Assembly (NCBI RefSeq): GCF_006345815.1
Contig: NZ_VCIG01000005.1
Location: 248,001-312,000, forward strand
DNA length: 64,000 nt
From: Ochrobactrum sp. CGA5
Lineage (GTDB): Bacteria > Pseudomonadota > Alphaproteobacteria > Rhizobiales > Rhizobiaceae
Direction: 5' to 3'
How positions within the stretch are numbered: the first letter of the stretch is position 1; the number at the start of each line of letters is the position of its first letter. The notes beneath the pieces were generated by a model, which had not been told where the DNA came from, searched no databases, and saw only the letters and a list, made by a program, of their open reading frames with translations. This document shows, piece by piece, positions 54,136-63,762 of the stretch. The translations under genes were made by a program, and so were the position numbers.

Positions 54136-55713
54136 ATGGTTCGCTGCTTCCTGATGACAGGTATTTGCCTCATGGCGTTGAGCGGCGCTGCATCGGCAGA
54201 AACAGTGCTCAACCGGGGTAACGATACTGACCCTGCCACGCTGGACCAGCATCACACGACCACCGTTTCGGAAAACCGTGTCCTGCGCGACCTCTATGAA
54301 GGTTTACTCGCGCAGAATGAGAAGGGCGAAGCGGTCCCTGGTGCGGCTGCATCATGGAATATTTCCGAAGATGGCCTAACGTACACGTTCCATATGCGTG
54401 AAAATGCCAAATGGTCGAATGGTGATCCGGTCACTGCTGGCGATTTTGAATTTTCCTTCCGCCGCATCATGGACCCGAAGACGGCGGCGGGCTACGCGAG
54501 CGTCCTCTATGCCATCAAGAATGCCGAGGAGGTTGCCACCGGCAAGATGCCGGTCGAACAACTGGGTGTCAAAGCGCTTGATGACAAGACGCTTCAGATA
54601 ACTCTCAAGAACCCTGCCCCTTATTTCCTTGAGCTTCTTACTCATCAGACCGGCTTCCCTGTCAACAAGAAGGCGGTCGAAAAATTCGGAGATAAGTTCA
54701 CCTTACCCGGCAATATGGTGACCAATGGCGCCTATACGCTTGTCAGCTTTACGCCCAATGACAAGATTTCCATGAAGAAGAACCCGAACTATTGGGATGC
54801 GTCCAATGTAAAGATCGATGCGGTGAACTGGATACCGTTCGAGGATCGGGCAAGTTGCATGCGCCGCTTTGAGGCAAAGGAAGTCGACATCTGCTCAGAT
54901 GTTCCTGCCGAGCAGATGGACTATGTGAAGAAGAACCTGACGAAAGAGTTCCGCCTCGCGCCCTATCTCGGTATCTACTACGTCGACATCAAAGGCGAGC
55001 CATCGAGCAAACTGCGCGACCCACGTGTGCGCCGGGCTATATCTATGGCCGTTGATCGTGAGTTTCTGGCCAATGAGGTCTGGCGCGGTGTGATGCTGCC
55101 AGCCAGCTCGATGGTGCCGCCAGGCATCGCGAATTACGTGAAGGACGCGCCGAAGCTGGATTTTGCCGATGAGGACGTACTGGATCGCGAAGACAAGGCA
55201 AAGGAACTGCTGGAGGAAGCAGGGGTCCAGCCGGGTAGCCTCTCGGTGACCCTGCGTTACAACACCTCTGAAAACCATAAAAACACGATGGCAGCGCTTG
55301 CCAATATGCTGGGTAATATCGGCATCAAGGCGACCCTCGATGAAGTCGAAGGGGCTACCTTCTACAACTACCTTCAGGAAAAGGGTATGTTTGACATCAC
55401 CCGCGACGGCTGGATCGGAGACTACAACGATCCAAATTCGTTCCTGGAGCTTTATACCACCGGCAATTACTTCAATTATGCCGAATGGTCGAACAAGGAT
55501 TACGACGCGCTTATGGCGAAATCTGCGACGACGACCAACCTCGCTGAACGCGCAACAATCCTCGCGGAAGCAGAGAAGATACTGCTCAGTGACAGCGCCG
55601 TCGTGCCGCTGATGTATTATTCGTCGACGGCTCTCGTTGCCGATCGCGTTCAGGGGTACGAAGATAACCTCATGAATTCGCACGGCACGCGCTGGCTATC
55701 CATAAAAAACTAA
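54136..55713 (+). CDS. Oligopeptide/dipeptide ABC substrate-binding protein (copy 2)
   Basis: 525-residue paralogue of the preceding gene, with signal MVRCFLMTGICLMALSGAASAE and the same blocks (LNRGNDTDPATLDQH; MRENAKWSNGDPVTA; DITRDGWIGDYNDPNSFLE). ATAGGAG precedes the ATG at 54136. Some stretches are almost identical to copy 1 at DNA level, for example 53140-53200 against 54830-54890. Probably the binding protein co-transcribed with the permeases. Confidence 0.93.
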   Translation: MVRCFLMTGICLMALSGAASAETVLNRGNDTDPATLDQHHTTTVSENRVLRDLYEGLLAQNEKGEAVPGAAASWNISEDGLTYTFHMRENAKWSNGDPVTAGDFEFSFRRIMDPKTAAGYASVLYAIKNAEEVATGKMPVEQLGVKALDDKTLQITLKNPAPYFLELLTHQTGFPVNKKAVEKFGDKFTLPGNMVTNGAYTLVSFTPNDKISMKKNPNYWDASNVKIDAVNWIPFEDRASCMRRFEAKEVDICSDVPAEQMDYVKKNLTKEFRLAPYLGIYYVDIKGEPSSKLRDPRVRRAISMAVDREFLANEVWRGVMLPASSMVPPGIANYVKDAPKLDFADEDVLDREDKAKELLEEAGVQPGSLSVTLRYNTSENHKNTMAALANMLGNIGIKATLDEVEGATFYNYLQEKGMFDITRDGWIGDYNDPNSFLELYTTGNYFNYAEWSNKDYDALMAKSATTTNLAERATILAEAEKILLSDSAVVPLMYYSSTALVADRVQGYEDNLMNSHGTRWLSIKN

Positions 55714-55739
55714 AACAAGAACTGAAACGCCCTCAGGGG

Positions 55740-55769
55740 TTGCCGGACCGTCACCAAACGGTCTGGCAA
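55740..55769 (+). promoter_or_regulatory. Stem-loop after second binding-protein gene
   Basis: A 12-bp stem (TTGCCGGACCGT / ACGGTCTGGCAA, one G-U pair) with a CACCAA loop and no T run, directly upstream of the OppB gene. Likely mRNA-stabilising or attenuating element. Confidence 0.55.
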
Positions 55770-55785
55770 GGAAGGGACAAATATT

Positions 55786-56709
55786 ATGCTGGGCTATACG
55801 CTCCGAAGATTGGGTAGTGCTATACCCACGATTTTCATCATCATCACGCTGACATTCTTTCTTATCCGGCTCGCGCCCGGTGGACCTTTCGACCTTGAAA
55901 GGCCGATTGATCCGCTGATCCTGGAGAACCTCAAGAAAGCCTATAATATGGATGCGCCGCTGTGGCAGCAGTATCTGATTTATCTGGGCAATCTTCTGCA
56001 CGGCGATCTTGGACCCAGCTTCACGCGACGCGATTTCACCGTGAACGATCTTTTCGCTTCCGGCCTGCCGGTATCGATCATGCTCGGCACGCTCGGACTG
56101 ACGCTTGCGGCAATTATCGGAACGTTTCTCGGCACATTGGCAGCACTGAAGCAGAATTCGACCATCGACTATTTCGTTGTCGCGCTGGCCACATTTGGGA
56201 TCACTACGCCGAACTTCGTCGTGGCTCCTCTTCTCAGCCTTTTGTTTGGCGTCATCCTCGGCTGGGTTCCGGCGGGAGGCTGGTCGTCGGCCAACATAAC
56301 CTACTGGATATTGCCGGTGCTGACACTCGCATTGCCGCAGGTCGGCGTCATTGCACGTCTTGTGCGCGGGGCGACGATTGAGGCATTGCGCGCCAATCAC
56401 GTGCGCACCGCGCGCGCCTATGGCCTGCCATCGCGGGTCGTCGTTGGCGTACATGCCTTGCGCGCCGCGATGCTTCCTGCCGTTTCCTATCTCGGCCCGA
56501 CGGCAGCAGCCCTTCTCACAGGTTCGGTGGTGGTCGAGACGATCTTCGGCATTCCCGGCATCGGTCGCTATTTCGTGCAGGGTGCGCTTAGCCGCGATTA
56601 CACCCTCGTCATGGGAACCGTGGTTGTCATTTCGATCTTCGTCGTGGTGTTCAACCTGATTGTCGATCTTCTTTATGCATGGCTTGATCCGAGGGTTCGC
56701 TATGACTGA
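55786..56709 (+). CDS. oppB: Oligopeptide ABC transporter permease OppB-like
   Basis: 307-residue membrane protein starting MLGYTLRRLGSAIPTIFIIITLTFFLIRLAPGGPF (first part is the OppB signature). The EAA-type loop is RTARAYGLPSRVVVGVHALRAAMLP (near 205-230). About six hydrophobic segments. It overlaps OppC by 8 bases. Confidence 0.93.
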   Translation: MLGYTLRRLGSAIPTIFIIITLTFFLIRLAPGGPFDLERPIDPLILENLKKAYNMDAPLWQQYLIYLGNLLHGDLGPSFTRRDFTVNDLFASGLPVSIMLGTLGLTLAAIIGTFLGTLAALKQNSTIDYFVVALATFGITTPNFVVAPLLSLLFGVILGWVPAGGWSSANITYWILPVLTLALPQVGVIARLVRGATIEALRANHVRTARAYGLPSRVVVGVHALRAAMLPAVSYLGPTAAALLTGSVVVETIFGIPGIGRYFVQGALSRDYTLVMGTVVVISIFVVVFNLIVDLLYAWLDPRVRYD

Positions 56710-57835
56710 TCTTACTGCACCGACGGAAACCGCCCGGCTGGAAATTCCAAGCCGCTCGCTCTGGCAGGATGCCTGGCTGCGCCTGCGCAAGAACAAGGCA
56801 GCCGTGGCAAGCGCCATCGTCCTTCTCCTGATGGCTTTTCTGGGCGTATTCGGCCCCATGTTGAGCCCGCACCCCTACGACAAAATCTATCCGCAGTTTG
56901 TGCGCGTGGCCCCGAGCCTTGAAGCCTATCCGCGTGCGGATACGGTCATGCCGGGCCTCGAACGTGAATTGGCCCGCGCGCGGCTGAAGGCTGCTGGCGA
57001 ACCTGAACTGAATGGCAACAATGTCGTTGTCAACTTCTCCGCACAGCGCCCGACAGATGAGCGTGTGCTGCGTTATTTCCAACGCTCAGACCTGTTCAGC
57101 AATCCGAGGATCGACATCGCGTCGGATGGACTGTCAGGCAAGCTGACGCTCGACGTGACCCGCAATTACTTCTTGCTTGGCACCGACAATCTGGGCCGCG
57201 ATCTGATGACGCGCATTTTCATCGGTGTCCGTATGTCGCTTGCCATCGGCCTGCTTGCCTCGGCAATGGCTTTGGTGTTGGGCGTGTCCTACGGTGCCGT
57301 CTCGGGCTATCTGGGCGGCCGCATTGACAATGTGATGATGCGACTGGTCGATATTCTCTATTCGCTGCCCTTCATCTTCTTCGTGATATTGATGCTCGTC
57401 TTCTTCGGGCGATCCATTTTCATCATCTTCATTGCTATCGGCGCGACGGAATGGCTGGATATGGCGCGCATCGTGCGCGGACAGACTTTGAGCCTCAAAC
57501 GTCAGGAATTCGTGCAGGCAGCAGAAGCGCTTGGTGCGACACGAAGCGGCGTAATCACCCGCCATATTATTCCGAATGCGCTTGGCCCTGTCGTTGTTTT
57601 TGTGACGCTCCTGGTGCCGAAGGCAATCCTGCTTGAAAGTCTCCTCTCCTTCCTCGGTCTTGGCGTTCAGGATCCCCTCACCTCTCTTGGACTGCTGATT
57701 TCCGAAGGTTCCAACAACGTGAGTGGCGCAAGCTGGCAATTGATCTGGCCTGCCGCAACGCTGACCATTATCCTGTTTGCGCTGAACTTCCTTGGCGACG
57801 GCCTGCGCGACAGCCTTGACCCGAAGGATCGCTGA
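56702..57835 (+). CDS. oppC: Oligopeptide ABC transporter permease OppC-like with large periplasmic insert
   Basis: 377-residue permease, longer than most dipeptide permeases of this class (about 300). After the first membrane segment there is a hydrophilic stretch of roughly 100 residues ([18 protein letters not shown] onwards) before [18 protein letters not shown], the usual start of the membrane core. The insert is seen in OppC/YejE-like members. The EAA loop is [26 protein letters not shown]. Starts at 56702; the longer frame from 56660 is rejected. Confidence 0.92.
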   Translation: MTDLTAPTETARLEIPSRSLWQDAWLRLRKNKAAVASAIVLLLMAFLGVFGPMLSPHPYDKIYPQFVRVAPSLEAYPRADTVMPGLERELARARLKAAGEPELNGNNVVVNFSAQRPTDERVLRYFQRSDLFSNPRIDIASDGLSGKLTLDVTRNYFLLGTDNLGRDLMTRIFIGVRMSLAIGLLASAMALVLGVSYGAVSGYLGGRIDNVMMRLVDILYSLPFIFFVILMLVFFGRSIFIIFIAIGATEWLDMARIVRGQTLSLKRQEFVQAAEALGATRSGVITRHIIPNALGPVVVFVTLLVPKAILLESLLSFLGLGVQDPLTSLGLLISEGSNNVSGASWQLIWPAATLTIILFALNFLGDGLRDSLDPKDR

Positions 57836-57836
57836 G

Positions 57837-59441
57837 ATGACGAGTGAAAACATTCTGAGCGTGCGCGACCTGAAGGTCACTTTCGACACGCATGACGGAC
57901 CGGTAGAGGCGGTGCGCGGCATCAACCTGGATGTCAAAGCTGGCGAAACTATCGCCATTGTCGGTGAATCCGGTTCCGGCAAGAGCCAAACCACCATGGC
58001 GATGATGGGGCTTCTGGCCCAGAACGGCAAGGCGACCGGGCAAGCGCTCTATCGTGGCCAGGATCTGATCGGCATGTCCGAAAAAAAGCTGAACAATATC
58101 CGCGGCGCAAAGATCACCATGATCTTTCAGGAGCCGATGACATCGCTCGACCCGCTATACCGCATCGGCGACCAGCTTGCCGAACCGCTTCGTTATCATC
58201 GCGGCATGAACAAGAAGCAGGCACGCCCGCGTATTCTTGAACTGCTCAAGCTGGTTGGCATCCCGGAACCGGAACGTCGCATCGACAGCTATCCCTATGA
58301 ACTGTCGGGCGGGCAGCGCCAGCGTGTCATGATCGCCATGGCGCTCGCCAATGAGCCGGATATCCTGATCGCGGACGAACCGACAACCGCGCTCGATGTC
58401 ACCATACAGGCTCAGATTCTTGACCTGCTGGCCGACCTCCAGAAGCGGCTTGGTATGGCTGTTGTTTTCATCACGCACGATCTTGGGATTGTGCGGCGCT
58501 TCGCCGACCGGGTCTATGTAATGCGATCTGGCGAAGTGGTGGAAGCCAACGAAACCGAAAAACTCTTCACGGCACCTGAGCACCCCTACACGAAGATGCT
58601 GCTCGACGCAGAGCCTGAGGGCGAAAAAGCCCCTCCCCTTGACGATGCGCCGGTGCTGGTTCGCGCTGACAATGTGAAGGTCAACTTCCTCATTAACAAG
58701 CCATGGCTAGGCGCTGCGAACTATCTTGCGGCCGTAAACAATGTCTCGCTGACACTGAAGGAAGGCCAGACCATCGGCATCGTGGGAGAATCCGGTTCCG
58801 GCAAGTCTACGCTCGGCCGTGCCATTCTGCGTCTTCTTCCATCGGAAGGCCGCATTGCCTATCTCGGCAAGGAACTGCCGACGGAACCGCAAGCCATGCG
58901 GCCAAAACGCCGGGAATTGCAACTCGTTTTTCAGGATCCGTTCGGCTCGCTAAGCCCGCGCATGACCGTGGGACGCATTATCACCGAGGGGCTTCTGATA
59001 CACGAACCAAACCTTTCGGCGAAAGAGCGTGATCGCCGTGCACAGGAGGCCTTGCGGGAAGTTGGCATGGACCCGGCCATGCGCAACCGTTATCCGCACG
59101 AGTTTTCCGGTGGCCAGCGTCAGCGTATCGCCATTGCACGAACGATGATCCTGAAGCCGCGTGTTATTGTGCTTGATGAGCCGACAAGTGCGTTGGATCG
59201 TTCAGTGCAGAAGCAGATCGTTACGCTGTTGCGTGACCTCCAGAAGGATCACGGCCTGTCTTATCTCTTCATCAGCCACGACATGGCTGTCGTGCGTGCG
59301 GTCTCGGACTATGTGATCGTGATGAAGAACGGAAAGATCGTCGAACAGGGCGATACCGAACAGGTTTTCGATCATCCACGCGAGGACTATACCAAGGCGC
59401 TGATGGCGGCGGCACTCAGCGAAGAACGCTTCGGCACGTGA
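57837..59441 (+). CDS. Fused oligopeptide ABC ATPase (OppD-OppF type)
   Basis: 534-residue protein with two complete ATP-binding domains. The first has [11 protein letters not shown] (near 42), [15 protein letters not shown] and [12 protein letters not shown]. The second, from about residue 280, has [28 protein letters not shown] and [12 protein letters not shown]. Each domain ends with the [13 protein letters not shown] region typical of peptide importer ATPases. It begins one base after the OppC stop. The fusion replaces separate OppD and OppF subunits. Confidence 0.94.
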   Translation: MTSENILSVRDLKVTFDTHDGPVEAVRGINLDVKAGETIAIVGESGSGKSQTTMAMMGLLAQNGKATGQALYRGQDLIGMSEKKLNNIRGAKITMIFQEPMTSLDPLYRIGDQLAEPLRYHRGMNKKQARPRILELLKLVGIPEPERRIDSYPYELSGGQRQRVMIAMALANEPDILIADEPTTALDVTIQAQILDLLADLQKRLGMAVVFITHDLGIVRRFADRVYVMRSGEVVEANETEKLFTAPEHPYTKMLLDAEPEGEKAPPLDDAPVLVRADNVKVNFLINKPWLGAANYLAAVNNVSLTLKEGQTIGIVGESGSGKSTLGRAILRLLPSEGRIAYLGKELPTEPQAMRPKRRELQLVFQDPFGSLSPRMTVGRIITEGLLIHEPNLSAKERDRRAQEALREVGMDPAMRNRYPHEFSGGQRQRIAIARTMILKPRVIVLDEPTSALDRSVQKQIVTLLRDLQKDHGLSYLFISHDMAVVRAVSDYVIVMKNGKIVEQGDTEQVFDHPREDYTKALMAAALSEERFGT

Positions 59442-59459
59442 CACCATGACCGGTTAGAA

Positions 59460-59489
59460 ACGGGAGGGCCTGCTTTCAGGCCCTCCCGT
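59460..59489. terminator. Strong bidirectional terminator
   Basis: A 13-bp perfect stem (ACGGGAGGGCCTG / CAGGCCCTCCCGT) with a CTTT loop between the convergent ATPase and diguanylate cyclase genes. T-rich on the minus strand side (TTTCT). Confidence 0.8.
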
Positions 59490-59499
59490 GCGAAAAACC

Positions 59500-60645
59500 T
59501 CAGGCGACGCTGTGCAGTTCCGTACAGACCTTGTTACGGCCCAAATGCTTGGCGCGATAAAGCGCGGCATCCGCTCTGCGGAAGACCGTCTGGAAATCAT
59601 CTTCTCCCAGTGTGCAGAATGCGATACCCGCACTGGTGGTCGTTGAGAACTCCCCCGTCGGGGTCTCGAAGGCAATAGCCGCAAACGTCTTGCGGATCGC
59701 GTCGGCCAGAGTGAGAACATCGCTATTATGTCTTTGCCTCAAGACCACGATGAACTCTTCGCCGCCGATACGAGAGATGAGAGCCGCGCCGTTAACATGA
59801 CTCCGCAAAATGTTCGAGAAGCTGCCCAGCACCTGATCACCGATGATATGGCCATACGTATCATTGATAGATTTGAACGCATCAAGGTCGAAGATTACAA
59901 TTGAATCGCCAACCTGCAGCTGGTTAGTGTTCAGCAGGTCGTAAAGTGCGCGCCGGTTCAGTAATCCGGTCAGACTGTCGGTACGCGCCTCATTGGCATG
60001 ACGGCGCGCAATGCGCGACTGAGTGAAATTCAGCGACAGCGCACCTATGCCCGTAATACCTATGATAGCAGTGATGGCATTGATATCTTCGGCCCAATTA
60101 CTCGGGATCGCAGTCATGACCCATTGTTGCTCATACAGGATGACGAACCCGCATAGAATGAACGAAATCGCTGTCAGAACATAAAGAACCATCATGCCAA
60201 TGACCGGAACCGGCGCTTCCCGATAGACATGGAGATACTCCTTCGCTGTCAGCAAAAGCAACAGAGCCGACGTCAGGTTGAAGATCGCCGTGCCGATACC
60301 AGTCTGACCTGCCATTATAGGCAGAGTGGTTGCGCATACGACGGCAATCGCGAGAATGATCAGAAAGTTTCGATGTATCGGGCGTACAGAAATCTGGCGC
60401 GATCCGACGATCAGGAAGATGAAGCCGACGCTCTCCAGGCTGAAAGCGACAATTGAGGCCGTAGCCAGTGGCAAAGGCCCGGCGTAGTAAAGCACTGCCC
60501 CCGTGCCGAGAAGAAACATGCCAAGGCAGCCCCAAAACAAAAACCTGTCACGCGAGTTCTGATACCAGACACTCAGAATCGTAAGCCCGACCGCCAGAGA
60601 GCAGATGCCAGCTGCAAAAAACAAAGTGTTCTGGTCGTGCCCCAA
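59500..60645 (-). CDS. Membrane-bound diguanylate cyclase (GGDEF)
   Basis: 381-residue protein. The N-terminal ~200 residues contain about seven hydrophobic segments, a membrane sensor region. The C-terminal GGDEF domain has DSLTGLLNRRALYDLL, FDLDAFKSINDTYGHIIGDQVL and the active-site GGEEF near residue 295, so it should make c-di-GMP. No RxxD inhibitory site is present at the usual distance before GGEEF, so product inhibition may be absent. Monocistronic. Confidence 0.93.
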   Translation of the reverse strand: MGHDQNTLFFAAGICSLAVGLTILSVWYQNSRDRFLFWGCLGMFLLGTGAVLYYAGPLPLATASIVAFSLESVGFIFLIVGSRQISVRPIHRNFLIILAIAVVCATTLPIMAGQTGIGTAIFNLTSALLLLLTAKEYLHVYREAPVPVIGMMVLYVLTAISFILCGFVILYEQQWVMTAIPSNWAEDINAITAIIGITGIGALSLNFTQSRIARRHANEARTDSLTGLLNRRALYDLLNTNQLQVGDSIVIFDLDAFKSINDTYGHIIGDQVLGSFSNILRSHVNGAALISRIGGEEFIVVLRQRHNSDVLTLADAIRKTFAAIAFETPTGEFSTTTSAGIAFCTLGEDDFQTVFRRADAALYRAKHLGRNKVCTELHSVA

Positions 60646-60865
60646 AGCTGACTTCCCTCGCCGCGTGCCCGCATAAAGCCAATTGTAATTCAGCTTTTTT
60701 TAATAAGCGATAAGCAATTTGTTTATGCCGAACAAGGATCTGGCGATGTGACATCTCAACCGCAGAAGTTAGAAAATTTTAGTTCTGGCCACTTGAATGG
60801 TCGCCACCGCATACTAAATCGACGCCGTCACACTAACATTTTCGTTCGATCAAATGGAGGTTCTG

Positions 60866-61168
60866 ATGAGCGACCGTTTGTTTGACAGTCCTGTGTTTGT
60901 TAAGGACGGCCTCTATCTCATTCGCGAAATTGCCTGCGTTGAAGATGCAATAGATTTTCTTTATGAATGGCCAGAGCATGACCGCGATGTCATATACGAA
61001 ATGACATGGAAGGCATGCTGTGATGCGCACAATGGTCTCAAGCCTGTGAACGTTGCGCGCCACGCGGTAGCGGGCTTCGCTCTCAAGCGAAACATTCTCG
61101 AAGAGCCGCAAATGGCAATTCCATGGACATCGAACACTCAATCTGGCGGCGGTAGAGTTCCTGCATAG
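60866..61168 (+). CDS. DUF982 family protein
   Basis: 100-residue protein of the DUF982 family common in rhizobia and Brucella (FDSPVFVKDGLYLIREIACVEDAIDFLYEWP). GGAGG lies 5 bases before the ATG at 60866; an ATG at 60854 overlaps that site and is unlikely. Function unknown. Two adjacent Cys are seen (WKACCDAHNGL). It is followed by a tiny membrane-protein gene and a terminator, so the two may form one transcript. Confidence 0.8.
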   Translation: MSDRLFDSPVFVKDGLYLIREIACVEDAIDFLYEWPEHDRDVIYEMTWKACCDAHNGLKPVNVARHAVAGFALKRNILEEPQMAIPWTSNTQSGGGRVPA

Positions 61169-61179
61169 GAGCTCCCCTC

Positions 61180-61272
61180 ATGCATTGGTATTTTATAATT
61201 GAGGGCACGATCCTTGCAGCTCTTTTAACGGTAACTGCTGCGCTGGTGTGGAAAAACCAGCGCAGGCGCTGA
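61180..61272 (+). CDS. Putative 30-residue single-pass membrane miniprotein
   Basis: Short open frame below common annotation cut-offs: MHWYFIIEGTILAALLTVTA begins it and a basic KNQRRR tail ends it. AGGAG lies 8 bases upstream, the middle is a single hydrophobic segment, and a strong terminator starts 8 bases after the stop. Positive C-terminal residues suggest the tail is cytoplasmic. Not recognised as any known family. Confidence 0.55.
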   Translation: MHWYFIIEGTILAALLTVTAALVWKNQRRR

Positions 61273-61280
61273 ATAATGAA

Positions 61281-61321
61281 AGCAAGAACCCCGACACAAA
61301 CGGGTCGGGGGTCTTGCTTTT
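61281..61321 (+). terminator. Rho-independent terminator
   Basis: AGCAAGA-A-CCCCGA pairs with TCGGGG-G-TCTTGCT around a 10-base loop, ending in a T run. Terminates the DUF982/miniprotein transcript. Confidence 0.8.
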
Positions 61322-61407
61322 CTGGACAATGCCCTGGGTAAATTGACCCAATAAAGCATCTCCGATGTTTCAGTTAATTCAGGAGATACTCTATCCTCCG
61401 ATCTACA

Positions 61408-62454
61408 TCATGCTGCCAGCGAAGCCATATCGATGACAAAACGGTAGCGCACGTCGCTCTTTAGAACGCGCTCATAGGCTTCATTGATTTCCTGGATATT
61501 GATCTTCTCGATTTCCGAAACAATGTTGTGCTGACCACAGAAGTCGAGCATTTCCTGCGTTTCCTTGATCGAACCGATCATCGATCCCGCAAGCGACTTG
61601 CGACCCGGAATGAGCGAGAATGCATGCACCGGCACCATGTGCTCTGGAGCACCCACGACGACCATCGTGCCATTGATCTTGAGCAGGGCAAGATAGGCGT
61701 TCCAGTCGATGGCCACACCCACAGTACAGATGATAAGGTCGAACGAGCCAGCCAGTTTTTCAAATGTGGTTGCGTCGCTGGTAGCATAATATTCGTGAGC
61801 GCCCAGCTTGAGACCGTCTTCCTTCTTTGAAAGCGACTGGCTCAGAACCGTCACATGCGCGCCCATAGCATTGGCGAGCTTGACGCCCATATGCCCCAGT
61901 CCGCCCATGCCGATGATCGCGATCCGTTTGCCGGGACCGGCATTCCAGTGGCGCAGCGGGGAGTACAACGTGATGCCTGCACAAAGCAACGGGGCAGCGG
62001 CATCGAGCGGAAGATTGTCGGGCATGGAAAGGACGTATCCTTCCTTGACGACGATGTGGTCGGAATATCCGCCCTGCGTCCGTGACTTTCCTTCAGCATC
62101 GAAGGTGTTGTAGGTCTGGATGAGACCGGGAAGATACTGTTCATTGTCGACATCCCGGCTGGCGCAGCCGACACAGGAATCCACGAAGCAGCCGACGCCG
62201 ACCTTGTCGCCAACCTTGAATTTGGTAACCGCATCCCCGACAGCGGTGACGACACCTGCGATTTCGTGTCCCGGAACGATGGGATAAACAGCATTTTTCC
62301 ATTCATTGCGGACGGTGTGGATGTCCGAATGGCAAACGCCACAATACTGGATCGAGATGACTACGTCATCCGCATTGGGCTCGCGCCGTTCGAAAGTGAA
62401 CGGAACCAACGGCTCATCTGCATCAGTAGCAGCATAACCTCTTGCTATGGCCAT
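61408..62454 (-). CDS. NAD(P)-dependent alcohol dehydrogenase (YahK/cinnamyl-type) with incomplete structural zinc site
   Basis: 348-residue medium-chain dehydrogenase. Catalytic zinc residues are in [10 protein letters not shown] and PGHEIAG, and the Rossmann motif is [15 protein letters not shown]. The structural zinc loop normally has four Cys; here it reads [19 protein letters not shown], so only the first two remain and the third and fourth are Arg and Leu by alignment with the family pattern. GGAG precedes the ATG at 62454; an ATG at 62466 lacks a ribosome site. Probably reduces aldehydes with NADPH. Divergent from an AraC regulator. Confidence 0.9.
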   Translation of the reverse strand: MAIARGYAATDADEPLVPFTFERREPNADDVVISIQYCGVCHSDIHTVRNEWKNAVYPIVPGHEIAGVVTAVGDAVTKFKVGDKVGVGCFVDSCVGCASRDVDNEQYLPGLIQTYNTFDAEGKSRTQGGYSDHIVVKEGYVLSMPDNLPLDAAAPLLCAGITLYSPLRHWNAGPGKRIAIIGMGGLGHMGVKLANAMGAHVTVLSQSLSKKEDGLKLGAHEYYATSDATTFEKLAGSFDLIICTVGVAIDWNAYLALLKINGTMVVVGAPEHMVPVHAFSLIPGRKSLAGSMIGSIKETQEMLDFCGQHNIVSEIEKINIQEINEAYERVLKSDVRYRFVIDMASLAA

Positions 62455-62635
62455 GATAGACTCCATTTATTGGATAGGGAAGCATGCAGAATATGCCGGA
62501 AGCGAAGGCACAAGCGGTAGACCAATCCTGCAAGCTTCTTGCACAATCCTGCAAATTAGCCTGCTTCACGGTTGCGGATGCCGAGCAGCCTACGCAATAA
62601 TTACTTTATAACAAAGCATCCAAAGCGGATTACAT

Positions 62636-63523
62636 ATGACGTCACCGACAGACACCTATAAGGAGCTGGCCGCTCTGGCTGAGCGTTTCACCGCGCAGGA
62701 CGGCGAATACCGCACCCCGATCGAAGGTCTGTCCATCAGCAGGCGGACAACCCCGAGCATCCCCTGTCACAGCAGCTATCGACCCTGTCTCGCCATGGTG
62801 CTGCAAGGCGCAAAATCGTTGCGCCTTGGTTCCGAGACGATCAATTATACAAAGGGTGAGTATCTGGTGACATCGCTCGACCTCCCTGTCACATGGCGGG
62901 TGGTGGAAGCAAGTCAGGAAGCACCGCATCTATGTCTGGCGCTGGCCATCGACAGAGAGAAACTGACGGATATCATCGGGCGTGCGGATGTTCGCAGACA
63001 TATAACGGCCGATGGGGATCAATGGGGGATCACCGTCAATGCTGCGCCTGCGGGATTGTTGGATGCGGCTCTGCGCCTGCTCCGCCTGCTCGAATCCCCC
63101 GAGGATATACCCGTGATGGCCCCCCTCATCGAACAGGAAATCCTTTATCGCCTTCTGACGGGTCCCGGCGGCGAGCGTCTGATCAACATCGCAACCGCCG
63201 ATAGTCAGGCAAACCGGATCGCGCGGGCCATCGGGTGGCTTCGTCAGAATTTCGCAGCGCCATTGCGGATCGAACAGTTGGCCGAACACGTCAATATGAG
63301 CGCGTCGTCATTTCATCATCATTTCAAAGCGATTACGGCAATGACGCCGGTTCAGTACCAAAAGCAGTTGCGCTTGAACGAGGCGCGGAGGCTGATGTTG
63401 GTCGAACGGCTGGATGCCGGCACGGCTGGCCATCGCGTCGGCTATCAAAGCCCGTCGCAGTTCAGCCGCGAATATAGCCGCTTTTATGGAAATCCACCGA
63501 TGCGCGACATCGAAGCGGCCTAG
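62636..63523 (+). CDS. AraC-family regulator
   Basis: 295-residue regulator with an N-terminal AraC-type sensor domain (IPCHSSYRPCLAMVLQGAKSL) and a C-terminal double helix-turn-helix (LRIEQLAEHVNMSASSFHHHF; RVGYQSPSQFSREYSRFYG). Divergent from the alcohol dehydrogenase gene, a frequent pairing in which the AraC protein activates the dehydrogenase in response to an aldehyde or alcohol. Effector not known. Confidence 0.92.
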   Translation: MTSPTDTYKELAALAERFTAQDGEYRTPIEGLSISRRTTPSIPCHSSYRPCLAMVLQGAKSLRLGSETINYTKGEYLVTSLDLPVTWRVVEASQEAPHLCLALAIDREKLTDIIGRADVRRHITADGDQWGITVNAAPAGLLDAALRLLRLLESPEDIPVMAPLIEQEILYRLLTGPGGERLINIATADSQANRIARAIGWLRQNFAAPLRIEQLAEHVNMSASSFHHHFKAITAMTPVQYQKQLRLNEARRLMLVERLDAGTAGHRVGYQSPSQFSREYSRFYGNPPMRDIEAA

Positions 63524-63762
63524 ATCGCGCTGAATACTCTGGATGCATTGTCCGAAGCGATATCAACCTGCACTTTTGCTACCCGACGCGACAAGCATGA
63601 AGGCAGCGCTCTGAGGTCGGATCGCGTTACAACCGCAGAATACGGTTCACCAGACCGGAACCCGTTGCGGCGTTTTACGTTGAAAGCGATAGCCGGAAGT
63701 GACCATTATAGTGTCGTTGCGGTTTGCACACGACGGTAGTGAAGCGAAGGGATGCGAGAAAA

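Noticed and set aside
55696-56859. 387-codon minus-strand frame
   Set aside because: Runs antisense through OppB and the start of OppC and is rich in Arg, Asp and His, typical of a reversed membrane-protein gene.
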